Counted from the first letter of the stretch, positions 12,926 through 26,000 are shown. The stretch is 64,000 nucleotides of DNA from Rhizophagus clarus (GCA_015698045.1 BLAL01000274.1:1178001-1242000), one strand, 5' to 3'. Program-made: numbers and translations. Notes: generated from the sequence alone by a model not told the origin.

Positions 12926-15528
12926 ATGCCTCTAATAAAAACTTTAAAATCGGTACTCAAGCGAAAGAAAAACAAGTTCAAAGGAACAATTGGTACAAGT
13001 AATACCGAGATAGAGCGTATAGGTTGTGACAATTTATTGGAAAATTTTATTAGTAAAAATGAAATCAAATGTTATGAATATTCGGACTTTAAAGGAATTC
13101 GATCGATAGGAAGAGGAAACGTTGTCCGTGCTAAGTTAGAAGGTGAATTTCTTGCTTTGAAATCTTTAAATAATGATTATGTAACCATTAGCAAAGTTAT
13201 TGGTGAGGTACTGTATAATGTATAATAAATGATCATAAATTAATTAATTAAAAAATTAATCTAACTTTATGTATAAATATGTAGTTAGAATTACTTTGCA
13301 AGATTGATCATGAAAATATTTTAAAATTTTACGGCTTCTCAAGGGTAGAAGGAGGTATGATAATTAAATCTAACTTCAGTTTTTTGTTACTATTTTTCTT
13401 TAATGATTTGGAGTTATCTAAGTTAATATTATGATTTTTTATTTTCCAGATGTACCTCAAATATCTCAAGGGAATAAATATATTTTAGTTTTGGAATATT
13501 CTGATAGTGGTCCATTGAGTAATTATTTAAAAAAGCATTTTGATGAGCTCAATTGGAATGATAAATATCGGTTAGCATTTCAACTAGCAAGTGCCGTTTT
13601 ATATTTACATGATAATAATATTATTCATCAAAACTTGGTAATATATAGTTTGTAAATTGATTATTTTATTCAAAATGTTATTATTTTATTTATACATATA
13701 TATTTATATACATATATATATACACGTTTTTTTTTAACAAGTACGTCGATAATATACTTGTACATCAGAAAGTTATTAAGCTGGCAAGCTTTGGTTTACC
13801 GACAGTAACATCTAAAGAATCTAGTAATTCATTTTTATTTGATATCATACCTTATATAGATCCCAAAAGTTTCAATACTGTAGATTATGAATTAGACAAT
13901 CGTTCTGATGTGTATAGTGTTGGTGTACTTTTGTGGCAGATTTCAAGTGGGTGCCAACCATTTCTTCGTACTGGAAGGTATAATGTAAATTTAGCATCAG
14001 CTATATTAAGTGGGCAAAGAGAAAATATTATTGATGGAACTCCATTGGAATATAGTAAATTATATACAGGTAATAAAATTTATTTAATGCATAATAAAGG
14101 TTCCGTCATATTAATTGGTTAATATCAATTATTTATATAGAATGTTGGAAATTTGAACCAATTGAACGACCAAGTATGCAAAAAGTCGGCTCAACTCTTG
14201 AAACTCTTTTAAATCAACCTGAAATCCTTGTTAATAATGAAGAAATAAAAGATAATGCAACTGAATGGGTTAAAAACATCTTGAAAAATAATGAAGTTAT
14301 GTTCATTCCGTTTGATGATTTAAAGAATTCAAAACTACTTAGCGGGGGAGCTTTTGGATCTATTATGAAAGCATTTTGGTCAAAATCGAATAACTTCGTT
14401 GTTTACAAGAGATTAATTAACACCGCTAAATATAATGCATTGGATGTATTCATTCATGAGTTGAAAATCCATTTACATTTAACACATTTTAGTGATAGAA
14501 TTATAAAGTGTTTAGGTATTAGCCAAGGTAATTTAATAATGAATTAAGTTTATATTAAAAAAAAATCGGTATTTTATGATTGACGCTAAATTCTATTTCA
14601 CTTTACGTTTAATTAACATTTTTTTTAGATGATTTGACAAAAGAATATTTACTTGTTATGCAATATGCTAATGAGGGCGACCTTCAAAATTATCTCACTA
14701 ATAGGAACTTGAGTTGGGATGTTAAGAAAAAATTGGCATATCAAATTGCAGATGGGCTAAATTATTTGCATAATGAAAATGTATTGCATAAAGATTTGGT
14801 ATGTGTACGTTTTTATAAGAAATAAACCGGCGATGTCATTGAAATCACCTGCAGGATATTAGTTATTATGCTAATAATATAAACCTAATAATTATTTTAT
14901 TTTAGCATTCCAAAAATGTAGTTATTCATGAAGGGAATGCCAAAATTATAGATTTTGGCATTTCAAAAATTCAAGATCAAATATCTGGAGCTCATACACG
15001 TTATCGTGGTATTATTGCATATATAGAACCTAAACGTCTTTTAAGTCCAGATTTTCCTTATACTAAATCTTCAGACGTTTATAGCTTTGGAGTATTGATG
15101 TGGGAAATTTCTAGTGGTTGTCCACCATTTAAAGATAGATGTTGTACAGGAGGTGATATGGCACTTGCTGTTAATATTATTGGTGGATTGCGTGAAGAAG
15201 TAGTTACTGGTACTCCTAAAGAATATGAAGACCTCTATATAAAATGTTGGGATCAAGAACCTGAACAAAGACCAATTACTAAGGACATATTGGACGAACT
15301 TACAAAAATGAATGTTAAAATAAATGAAGGTACGCTTTAATGTTTTTATTGCTTATTTTTATCATATATTTAATTATATTTAAATTATTTAAATGTAGTT
15401 ATAAACCATGATAAATCAAATGTAGATTCGGAAGATGACTTATTTAGTAAGCATATTACTTTTAATTTGTTATTTTTAAATTATGAATAGCATTAATTAA
15501 TTAAATTTATAATTTAGTTCCAACTTAG
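12926..15528 (+). CDS. Tandem kinase: degenerate first domain, DFG-intact second
   Basis: Nine exons: 12926-13207, 13285-13354, 13450-13637, 13742-14069, 14141-14527, 14629-14798, 14906-15329, 15399-15446 and 15518-15528, giving 635 aa. Domain 1 keeps the ALK lysine (K79) but has a damaged glycine loop (IGRGNVVRA), HQN instead of HRD in IIHQNL, and SFG instead of DFG, so it is predicted inactive. After [11 protein letters not shown], a linker leads to domain 2: GGAFGSI loop, VVYKR lysine, LHKDL catalytic loop, [22 protein letters not shown] and [10 protein letters not shown], all compatible with activity. The last exon is uncertain; another acceptor at 15576 would give a different tail ending at 15617. 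The paralog at 40502-43118 (-) has the same plan. A pseudokinase regulating a linked kinase is one reading (inference). Confidence 0.82.
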
Positions 15529-17258
15529 AATAAAATTTTGTGAAGTTCGATAAATTAATAAATAGTTTCTATTTAGTTTCATATTTCGCTGTCAACAGTC
15601 TCAATAAAGTTTTATGATTTATAATAGCAATTATATATCCTCTCTCGCTTATAAAAATTATGAGATGCTTATGCGTTTCTAATGTATTACGAACGCAACT
15701 TTCTTGATATTTAAACCACCTACGATATATTTTATGATTAATTAAAACATACAGTAAATTTAATGTTACATAATTTAATTTATATTGCTTACAATAAAAT
15801 TTCTTTAAAATTAAAAATAAAAAAAAAGTTTCATTTCTTTTACTTATTATTTTTATGAAACTGCCCGAAAATTTTGATATTGTCTCAAAAAGTGAAATAG
15901 CAAGACATTTCTGATAATGTCTTGGCATTACTAAAATATATTATATTAAGCAGTGTTTCATTTTTCATACCAACCCTTAAGTCCCTTAATAATGTAGAGT
16001 ACATAATAGAGCAAATTATTTCTTTTAGTTTCCAGTGTCGGAACTCGGAAGCCATTTTGAAAGTTTCGTGTTCATAGATTGGCGAATGATGTTTCAAAAT
16101 CGTATTTGTCTATTTTTGTTGCATTTCATCTACAAGGTCGTAAAATAAGTAGAACTTGGATTGCGATCTTCATTCTGTCTTTGAGATCGCACGTGATAAA
16201 TGGCCACTATTAATGTTCATTTTTCTTTTTTTTAGTCTGGACTACCGTAAACGTTCATTAAATTTTAAAAAAATACCAAAAATTAAAAAAAAATCGAAGG
16301 CTTACCTTCGAATAAAGTCTGGCCTTCAGAAGTTATTCCTTGTCTGACTGCATAATGAAATCAGATACAGTAGGTAAATCAGACTCATAAATCAACAATA
16401 TTAAAATTTAACATTTACTTTAACTTACTATATGATGGTCTTTTTCTAAAATACTAGTCAACTTCTGGAAAACCAAACTTATTAATGATCTGACAATTAT
16501 TCTATTCAGTAAAAATGGTATAGATGGGAACCCAAAATTTGATTCATTTTCGTATGTTTAAATCTAGCTTAGGTAACTTCGTCTAATACTACGGCTTAAC
16601 TCCAAATATTTTTTTTTTAAATTTTTCAATATAATTTTTTTATTATTACTTTATCAATTACCTCCAGGTGTAATTACAATTAATCATAATTATTACGAGA
16701 TTCATGACGTTATAAAAATTAAGCGTATCCAATAAAGTATTCCATTATATAATGATATGTCTTCACAAATCTGCCGTACATTATGTCGTAGCAAATATAC
16801 CTATCCAATGATTAAGATTTAAGTATCCGTTATTGGGAAATTTCATTTTCTTTTATTTATTTTATTATAAAGTAAAAATAAGTACATGGCATAAATGTAA
16901 GCTGCCGTAACTATTTATTTTTTAGTCTAAAATTTAGCTTGATAAGAAATTGTAGAATAGCGAACACAAAATTTTTATCATAATTTTTTTTCTCCTGTTA
17001 CTAAGGATGGAAAGTCCCAAAATGGAGCGACTTATTGGAAGCCGAATACGTGTTCCATTTTCGAGCCAATTGAACAGCTTGAGCGAACATTCGGTTCCAA
17101 GAGAGTCTGTTCAAGAACCGGTTATGCTCGTCTTTTTTTTGATTGTATTTTTTAAAATAAATTTATTCATAAATGTCTAGTTAATGAAAAATTTTACGAA
17201 TCATTCCTGGTCGGATAATCTATTGTGGTTTTCAATTAAAAAAAAAATCAGTACGACG

Positions 17259-17382
17259 TGTATTGTGTTTTCCGTGCGTTTTCGGTACATTTTTTAGTAT
17301 ATTTTCTGGACAAAAAAAAAGGTTTTGTGTTGTTCGGGATAGAATGCGGAGAATATACTGAAAATGCACGGAAACCACATAT
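17259..17382. repeat. Short inverted-repeat element
   Basis: The left arm GTGTTTTCCGTGCGTTTTCGGTA and the reverse complement of the right arm GTGGTTTCCGTGCATTTTCAGTA match at most positions. About 75 bp lies between the arms. MITE-like, without coding content; no clear target duplication was found. Confidence 0.5.
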
Positions 17383-18269
17383 TGGGAAATTTTAATTAAC
17401 GTAATCTGATCAAAAATTCTTTTTTTTTTTTTAAAAAATAATTGGTAACGTAATTATTAATATAATATTATCACGTACATATTACGAATGTAAGTCGTAA
17501 CTACTGGATTGGATTGATTGTGTATTACAAATTTATATCGATCACTAGTAAAGTTTCCGATTTTTATTTCCTTAAATAATGCTCTTTATCAATATATTTT
17601 AATACAATATATATATTCCAAAGTTTTTTCTTCAGATTCTTCGTAGTTGACGAATTAACGCTATTTAGTATCCGAAGAAGTACTATAATACTTTGAACTT
17701 TAATAAAATTTTTCTTTTAAAAAATATATAATTGAAAGTGCACATTGTAGTAGGGTAAGATGGGCAATGTATGGATCATCAATGCGAACTTTTCAATATT
17801 GTTATCATGTAACACCTCGCATACAATTTATTATTATATATAGTAATTATGTAATAACAGATAAAATGAAATGGCTTAAAAATTAGTATTAAAGTTATTT
17901 ATTAACAATTTGCTTCGTAAACGACAATTAAAACATGATTCGTTTATGATGTTCATTTACTTTACTTTTTATGTATCTGGAAAACACGTTATAACTCATT
18001 TTATCATTTGATCTCATTTGGACTATTGGACTTAGTCCATTCCAATTCCATTAAAATTTGGACTATTGGACTATAGTCCCCATCCTTTATATATAATTTA
18101 GCAAATACATAAATCATTATTCATTTTTTATTGATGTTGTTTATTAATATTTTTTTTATTGAATTCATTAATTGCTACCTAGTATGAAAGCTGACAAATA
18201 GTTGAAACTCAATAAAGATATCTTTGGAGTTTCTATTTAGAGTTTACAGTAGATCTCTAGCGGGATGAG

Positions 18270-18620
18270 ACAAATAATTTCAAGTACTTCATTTTTGTTA
18301 TTACTATCACTTTCATCATCATCACCATTTTCTTTATTTGATCATTTTCCAATATATTAATCATCTTGACACCAGATTTCTCCAATTACTTCCGATTTGA
18401 ACATTAGCATCTGTTTTAATTAATTCGTTTGATCATTTAAAATGTCCAATCATTTGATACATTCAGATCTTTCATTTCATTTATCAAGAAGAGCAACTCT
18501 TGTGCTTCGAAATTTTAATGCATAATTATCAATTTCTTTTGTTTAAGTCATTGTTGCATTAAAGCACGTATCTGAGTCATTTCTAAAACCTTTCCATACT
18601 AAATAATTAAATAATTAAAA
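18270..18620 (-). pseudogene. Frame-broken coding relic, family not recognised
   Basis: The minus-strand translation gives protein-like runs (NYALKFRSTRVALLDK, then QIGSNWRNLVS in another frame, then an acidic DDDESDSNNKNE run) interrupted by several stops. No family is recognised. It may belong to a decayed transposable element. Confidence 0.3.
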
Positions 18621-18944
18621 ATTCTTAATAAAAAAACAGAATTATAATTATTATAAACTATTAAAATACATGATTCTGGCGCTTTGAATGCAGCAATCTC
18701 ATTGTATATAAAAGCTTTCAAGAGACGTTGTAGTTACTGCAATTGAAAGAATGTGTTCAGTAACACGTAAAATTCCTTAGAGTAACCGCAAACATAATTC
18801 CAAAATTCTAAAACATTATAATTACAGTTGCATCATTGTAAGAATAATTTTTTTGTCAATAAGCTTCTAATTCAACTGTTATTACCGCAGGATCTTCATT
18901 AAACAAAGCACATTAATGGTAAGTAACCCATTTATCAAGGTTAC

Positions 18945-19110
18945 AGCACGATTTCCCAACATCAATTTTTCCAACGTAACTTTTTCCTGACAATGATTTC
19001 CCAACAGGACACAATCCCGACTAGATATTTTCCCGACTAAGACTTTTTCCCGACATGACATTATCCTGATGATAAATATCCCGATGAACAAATTCCCAAC
19101 ATGACAATTT
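18945..19110. repeat. Degenerate minisatellite, TTTCCCGACATGA-like unit
   Basis: A motif of the form TTTCCCGAC or TTCCCAACATGA recurs about nine times at irregular spacing of roughly 15-22 bp. On the minus strand it keeps an open frame with repeated GN/GK-type peptides (18882-19121), a by-product of the repeat rather than a gene. Confidence 0.6.
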
Positions 19111-19616
19111 CCTGAAATCACATTTCAAAGATGATTTACAAAAATATTTGATTTTACTGTAAAAAAAAAAAAAATAAAGATTAAAAAAAAATTTTAATAT
19201 AATAAATGAATTAATATAAATTTAAATTTTATAATTTATTTTATTATAATTTATTTAATACTTTTGATGCAATACTTAATTTTTTTTAACTTCTTAATTT
19301 TTTTTATTAAGTGAAAAATAAAATTATACGTTTTATCACAATTTTTTTTATTAAATGAAAAATAAAATTATATGTTTTATCACAATTTATTCACATACAT
19401 CATCAAAATTGAAAAGATATAATATATACTTGAGTACTTTGGAAAATTTTTATGGAGACTCTAAATTTCCCAAAATTAAATAAAATATTTACAATGCTTT
19501 TTATACATAGCATACTTAAACACTCAAATTAAACAGACAAAAGAAACCATATTTATTATATAAATTTAATAAAGTATTACAAATAAAAACTTATAAATTG
19601 AAAAAAATTAAAAAGA

Positions 19617-20170
19617 AGTAGTATGCGCAATTCCTCTTAAATAATCTAAAAGGGAATAATCATTACGACTATTAAAAATATTTAAAAGGCGATTTTCATG
19701 ATCAATAATATGTTTTCGTTGGTATGGTCTTGCCTCTTCACGAAGAATGCTTTCAATCTGTAATTCTATTTGACATTATTCCTTACGCATTTCATCAATA
19801 ATAGAATACAGACCAATATGTGATCTACCAATTACAGTACTCCACCGTTAGTGCCATCCTTCTACCATATTCTGAGTTCTGGGATAGCCATTTTCAACAA
19901 GCTCATGAATAGTTCAAAGTTCTGGTGGGAATTGTGGTGGATTCTGAATAACAGTTCCACTTCTAGACATCTGACGCCTAATTTTATTATGAACATAGTT
20001 ATCCTCAAAGTATTGGACAAGTTGAGTTGCATTAGAGTTTTAATTTAATGAGTTTTAATTTAATCGAAAGCATGTGGGATTTTGGAAGATGGTAAAAATG
20101 CAAGAGCAGTCATATGGCATAACTTAATACTAAATTCTTCTGAATTTCCATATTCACGTTACGTACCTTA
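19617..20170 (-). pseudogene. MULE-type transposase C-terminal relic
   Basis: Minus-strand translation gives SEEFSIKL.HMTALAFLPSS, then NATQLVQYFEDNYVHNKIRR, then FPPEL, then NMVEGWH.RWSTVIGRSHIGL and ILREEARPYQRKHIIDHENR, all in one frame but with stop codons after PPEL, after VEGWH and after MRKE. The NxVEGWH plus downstream layout is that of the C-terminal part of Mutator-like (MULE) transposases. A short duplicated ATTAAATTAAAACTC near 20040-20065 also disrupts it. No N-terminal or DDE region is visible, so it is dead. Confidence 0.6.
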
Positions 20171-20285
20171 TATTATTATAGTAAGCACGTAAATCAACAT
20201 GTGATTTTATGATACTTTACGTTACTTACTTAGCCAATTTACGTTACTTACTTTCTATATACTCTCCTGAGACCACTCTGACTGC

Positions 20286-20372
20286 GCCACAAAAAAAAAG
20301 ACCGCGGTCCGGTCCGGTCCGTCCCAAAGACTGCCGGTCTAAAGACCGAGACGGACCAGTAGGACCGTTGAC
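20286..20372. repeat. GC-rich palindromic island (GGTCCG repeats)
   Basis: In AT-rich surroundings this stretch has repeated GGTCCG units, a CCGCGG, and GACCG/CGGTC inverted pairs (GGTCCGTCCC against GACGGACC). It looks like the remnant of a short terminal-inverted-repeat element. No function can be assigned. Confidence 0.45.
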
Positions 20373-20644
20373 CATCTTTAAATCAAAGAGATGATTAAAA
20401 AATTACACAATCGAAATTACACAGAACTATTCCCACGCTGTTATTATACTTACAAGTTAAAACATCACGCTTGTGATATATAAAATATCGAGAATTTAAT
20501 CACAATCGATTTAAAATTGATTGATCTTAATTAATAATAAATATATAGAACAAATGGAAGTTTGATACGAGTTTGATACAAGTTTGATTAGATTGATTGT
20601 AATTTGTAACGTCCATACAAAATAACATTTAAAAAAAGCTAAAC

Positions 20645-20790
20645 TGATTTTTTTTTCGAAAATACGTAATTCGATTTTTTTTTTTTTTTAACACATAATT
20701 CGATTTTTTTTTTTTTTCGAATATGTAATTCGATTTTTTTTTTTTTTTGATCGTGTAATTTGATTTTTTGAATTTATAATATGTAAATCG
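20645..20790. repeat. Tandem repeat, TAATTCGA-T(n) unit of about 35 bp
   Basis: Four diverged copies of a unit containing GTAATTCGATTTTTTTTTTTTT are arranged head to tail. T-tract length varies between copies. It lies directly upstream of the Myb/SANT-like pseudogene. Confidence 0.65.
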
Positions 20791-20864
20791 AAAAATATGT
20801 TATAAAAACTTTTTTTTTTTTTTTTCCAGAAGTATTTTCTAAATTTTCTGCTTAAATTTAAAAA

Positions 20865-21625
20865 ATGTCATCCAATATTCCCTCTTCTAACGCTATAAAT
20901 ACTGTTAACCCTCATGTTTCTGCCGTTAACACTAATGTTGACACCCATATTTCTAATAACAATACTAATGATACTACGACTGATAATACTGGATCTGAAT
21001 GGGATGAACGAACGATCCGGCTTTTGATAGATCAAAGAAACATAGGAATAGGGAATATTATCAAATAATTGGACGCAGTAGAAGAAGATACTGGGATGAA
21101 GAATTAATAGAGTGGCAAATTCAGATTTTACTGGTATTTAATGTAAAAGAAAATTTAATAGTCTCGTATCTCGTTATTACGTAAGTAAGCTTGTGTTGAT
21201 ATAAAAAAAATGATATATATATATTGTTTTTTATATAACATTAATATTTTATATAATATCAATATTTTGTTAACATAGGATATATGTTATTTTATGCGGG
21301 GCGATGATTGGGATAGATATACCGATATAGGAGAGAAATATTTCGAAGAATTTAGTACTCTTTTTTGGCACAGACCAGGTAATAAAGTTTAAAGAGATTA
21401 ATCAGTTTATTTACATTTATTTATATTCATAATTTTTCAGCCTCAACAATACAAAATGTACAAAGAACAAATACATTGACATATAGAAGGCGAAATCGGA
21501 ACAATGTTCAATAAAGAATTTCCTCCTCTTCACCATCTCTACCAATTCAGCAATTAAAATCGCCTTGTCAAACTAACAATCTTACTTTTCGCAGAAGCAG
21601 TCAAAATAATAATTTTATTTTGTGT
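20865..21625 (+). pseudogene. Myb/SANT-like (trihelix) DNA-binding protein, decayed
   Basis: The start at 20865 opens an Asn/Thr-rich leader and then SEWDERTIRLLIDQR, typical of Myb/SANT-like proteins of these fungi. A one-base loss in the A-run near 21038 shifts the frame. The domain continues in the next frame as NREYYQIIGRSRRRYWDE, shifts again, then reads NSDFTGI-stop-CKRKFNSLVSRYY. A second exon (about 21280-21379) encodes RIGEKYFEEFSTLFWHRP-like sequence, written here as DIGEKYFEEFSTLFWHRP, and a third starts about 21441. At least two frameshifts and one stop make it non-functional. Such Myb-like genes often accompany PIF/Harbinger DNA transposons, but no transposase is visible nearby. 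Confidence 0.65.
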
Positions 21626-21834
21626 ATATAATAATAATTAATACTTGCAAGTATGTAATAATAACAAATATGTAATAATAATTAATAATTGCAAAATATA
21701 TAATAATAATTAATAATTGCGAAATAATAAAACATTATTAAGTATAAACAGAGCAAGATAAAAATTTGATGACAATCTTTTAAAAAAAAAAAAAAATTTA
21801 TACGAATGCCGAAACTATAAATATCATATAATAT

Positions 21835-21955
21835 CCAATGTCGAAACGTCGAAATTGTTTCAGCATGTCGAAACTATTTTGGCATTTCGACAAATCAGAA
21901 GGCCAATGTCGAAACGTCGAAATAGTTTTGACAATTTTGACATGTCGAAACTCTT
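21835..21955. repeat. Repeats of TGTCGAAACGTCGAAAT
   Basis: CCAATGTCGAAACGTCGAAAT occurs at 21835 and again at 21903 (period 68), with further CATGTCGAAACT copies between and after them, some of them inverted (GGCATTTCGACA). It is a small tandem or foldback repeat without coding content. Confidence 0.6.
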
Positions 21956-22227
21956 TAGTTTTGGCAGGCAACTTTACTCAGTCTGACCCCCCAATATTTG
22001 TCATTGAATCGAGCGAGAAAAAATTATTTAATCTGGAATCATTTTTTAATGCATAAAATACATCCTTTATTAACTCATTTATAATATCTTTTTATCATTG
22101 TTTTACAAAATATACCATTATTAAATTGAAGTAATCTTTTACGGTTAATAGATATTGAAATGATTAGCTAAGTATTGAATTATCGTTATCATCGTCTGAT
22201 GATTCTGTACGACATCTTTTTAGGTGG

Positions 22228-22385
22228 CAGCATCTTTTGCTGCGTCATGAACCGTATTTCTGCGGCAAAATTTTAATAGTCGTGCAAACTTTAACTTATG
22301 TGCTTCATCTTTTCCAATAATACTAATACAAGCTCGACATACAGCATACTTGTTGCTTTTAGGCTGCAATACTGCATGTAAAACA
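22228..22385 (-). pseudogene. Possible zinc-finger N-terminus of a lost transposase
   Basis: Minus-strand translation reads LQPKSNKYAVCRACISIIGK, then DEAHKLKFARLLKFCRR, ending at a stop after DAAT. A CxxC pair followed by His/Cys resembles the zinc-binding start of hAT-like transposases in these genomes. There is no start codon context and no continuation, so at most it is a fragment. Confidence 0.33.
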
Positions 22386-23060
22386 AAAAATTATCTGAAG
22401 ATAATCACTAAAAAAGAGATTAAATAAAATAGATTAGAGATTAAAAATTTTTTTTATCCTTTATTTCTTTTAACCAATTAAGGTCAATTTACAGCACATC
22501 GTAATGTACTTATGTAAATAATACGTGTTTGTAAAGATTATCTTATTATTATTAATTTTGGCTAGCGGTATAAATTTGGCCAGGATTATAGTATATAAAC
22601 TGTTAAATTTGGCCGAAATTATAAAGACGGTCAGTCCAATTGAATTGGAATATCTCCATTAAGTCCAAAGTTCAATGAATTTTAAAATTAATATACATAA
22701 TTGCATAATAATACATAATTTATTTTTTTTTTGAAAAATAATTTGATTAATAAATTATAAAATTTATAATATAGGAATCGGTTCTATCTGCTCTGCTCGC
22801 CCTGGCTCGCAGGACCACGAACAGACGGTCGCACCTATTTTCTAACACAATAAAAAAAAGACAAATATAAATAAATACATAAAAATACAAAAATATACAT
22901 AAAAAAGAATTTCCTATGTCGATGATCACGGCGGTCGTTCAAATTAACATTTAGTACGTTGCCTGACCTCGATCCGATGATAATAAGTAAAATATAAATT
23001 ATGGAATCGCGACAACCGAATCACAAATTACAATATGGCCATTCATGATTTCTACATTTA

Positions 23061-26000
23061 CTAAGTGTGATGATTAATTGATATAGAATTTTCCTGCTTC
23101 AAAAGAATATTCAAACTTTCTTTAGCCTCTGGACAACCATTATTTGCCGCTTCTTTATACCAATAAATTGCTTCTTTTATATTTTTTTTGGTTCCTTCGC
23201 CTTGTTCATACAAAAGTGCAAGACTCTTTTGTGCTTCACAATACTTTTTTTCTGCTGCTAATTTATAAAATTTAAATGCTTGTTCTTTATCAACATCAAC
23301 TCCAATTCCATGATCATAACAATATCCAAGTTTACATTGAGCGGCATTAAATCCTTGATTTGCCGATTTTTTATAAAATTCGAATGCTCTAATTTCATTT
23401 TGATATACACCTTGTCCAGATTCATAACAAACTCCTAGATTATATAACGCATTACTGTCGTTTGTCGCTGCTTGTTTATACCAATTTCTGATTTTATCTA
23501 AGTCGTCATCAAATTTTTCATTATTCATAAAATGAGTATTATCATTGTATTCTTTAACTGCCTCATCATACAATTCAAATCCTTTTTTTTTATCAATTTT
23601 GGTCCCAATCTTATTTATATAACAATAACCAAGTTGGAATTTTGCATTTATATTCCCATTTTCAGCTGATTTCTTATAATATTTAAAAGCTAAATATTCA
23701 TCTTTATTAATACCTAATCCTAATTCATAACATAATCCTAAGTTATTCTGTGCATGATTTTCATCATTTTTTGCTGCTTTTTGAAACCAATGAACAGCTG
23801 CATTCAAATCTTTCTCAGTTCCTTCGCCTCTTAAATACAACATGCCAAGATTATTTTGAGCAATTTTATGGCCTTTTTCCGCTGCTAGTTTGTATAATTC
23901 AAATGCCTTTACTTTATTTATATCTATTCCAATTCCATAATCATAATAATATCCAAGTTGAAATTGCGCATATTTATAACCTTGTTTAGCTGATTTTTGA
24001 TATAATTCAAAAGCTTTTCTTACATTTTTTTTTACATAAGTACCATTTTTGTAAAAATCACCTAATATACATTGTGCGAATTTATTTCCTTTTTCCGCAG
24101 CTTTTCGAAAATAATTAAATGATTTCCTAAATTTTGCGTTTATTAACAATAATTTTCCAATACAATACAATCCAAGTTGGTGTAAACTTTTAAAAAATGA
24201 AATCGTGTAATAAAATGAAATGTTATTTTTTTTTTCAGTTTTTATATTATAAGACTTTTTAATTATCTCTTTTGCGATAACATTTCCATTAGTTATTGCT
24301 TTTTTATACCAATAAAATGCCTCATCTTTATTTATTTCAGTTCCAATTCCATTATACCAATAATTTCCAAGTTGTTGTTGAGCATCAGCAATTTTTTGCT
24401 TAGCCAAAGAATTATAATGGTTAAAAGCTTCAACTTCATTCTTTTTAACGCCTTTTCCAAATCTATAACAATTTGCAAGATAAAGTTTTGCCATTGTATT
24501 TCCATTATTAGCTGCTTTTTGATACCAATGTACTGATTTACTTTCATTTATTTTAGTTCCAATACCAAATTCATAACAATATCCTAGATAAAATTGTCCC
24601 AAAATACTTCCATTTTCTACAGATTTTTGATAATATTTGAATGCTAAATATTTACTCTGATCGGTTTCACCTTCATCATAGTAACATTTGCCAACATATA
24701 TTTGAGCTAATGAAAAGTTATCTTTTGACGCCTCTGTAAATAATTTAAATGCTTTACTACTGTTTTCTTCCGTCTCTTCCACACCAATATTGTAATAATA
24801 AAGCAATCCCAAAAACCATTTATATTGTCTTTCATTTTGATTATTTAATAACCAATGAACCTGGTTTTTTGAAGTTTGATTCAATTGTGATATTTGTTTA
24901 TTAATAATTTGTTGAATTTGATCAAATGTAAAGCCTAAATCATGTTTATGGATAACATATTCAATTAATTCATCAATTTGATCGGTAGAGGTTAAAGAAT
25001 TTTCAAACTCTATTACAAAAGATTCATTTTCATCATGATTTGACGATATATCTAATGAATAGTTTTTTATTATATCGAGAGTTGAAACGACTTGTTGCAT
25101 ATCCGGGCGTTCATCTGGTTCCCCTTTCCAGCATTCTAATTGAAATAATAATAATAAAATTTAATATCTGTGATGCGATCTCTTAATTATATGTAATGAA
25201 TATATTACCTGTGTATAATTCAGAATATTCAACGGGAGTTCCATCAATAATTTTTTCTCTTAGTCCATCATTTATAGAAATAACTAACCTTAAATCATAA
25301 TCAAAACCCTTGTCTTTGAATGGCTCACGTCCACTTGATATTTGCCACAAAAGCACTCCAACACTATATACATCAGATTTATTACTTAGTTTATAATCAT
25401 CATTATTAAAAGATTTTGGATCAACATAAGGTATAACGCCAAGAATCTTTGTTGTATTACTTGATCGTTCAGCAATTTTCATTTTTGATAATCCAAAATC
25501 AGCCAGCTTAATACTCTTCTTATTTATTAGTATATTATTAGCATGCTACCATTTATTTGTTTATTTTATTTATTTTATTATTGTTGTTATTTTTTTTTTT
25601 TTTTTAAAAAAAAAAAGCGATTAATATAATGAATTTCTAATATAATACACATTCGCACAGAAAAATAAATTATTACCAGATCACAATGAATAATCTCCTT
25701 ATCATGTAAATATGATACAGCACTTGCTAATTGAAAAGCTAATCTAAGCTTATCGTTCCATGTTAGATTATTAAAATGTTTTTTTAAATAAGTATTTAGT
25801 GTGCCGCTATCAGCATATTCCAGAACTAAACAGTATTCATTCATTTGGTAAACTATGTCTATAAAAAACAAAGTTAGTTAAATAAATGATAAAGTAATAA
25901 ATAATTATTCGATTAAACCATTACCAGTTTCTATCTTTGTCACACCAAAAAATTGTAAAATATTTTCGTGACGACCAATAGTCCGATATAGATCTAACTA

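Larger units (their letters stand above)
15529..19616. other. Intergenic, transposon-rich
   Basis: No supportable gene in about 4 kb. The minus-strand frames at 15569-15928 and 15885-16097 have no recognisable domain. Visible structure: an inverted repeat at 17259-17382, a frame-broken coding-like stretch on the minus strand at about 18270-18620, and a degenerate minisatellite at 18945-19110. Confidence 0.6.

Noticed and set aside
15569-16097. Two overlapping minus-strand open frames of 119 and 70 codons
   Set aside because: No recognisable domain, splice context or paralog; probably chance frames in AT-rich DNA.
24332-24547. Out-of-frame ORF inside the Sel1 exon
   Set aside because: Shadow of the repeat-coding frame at 23061-25135.
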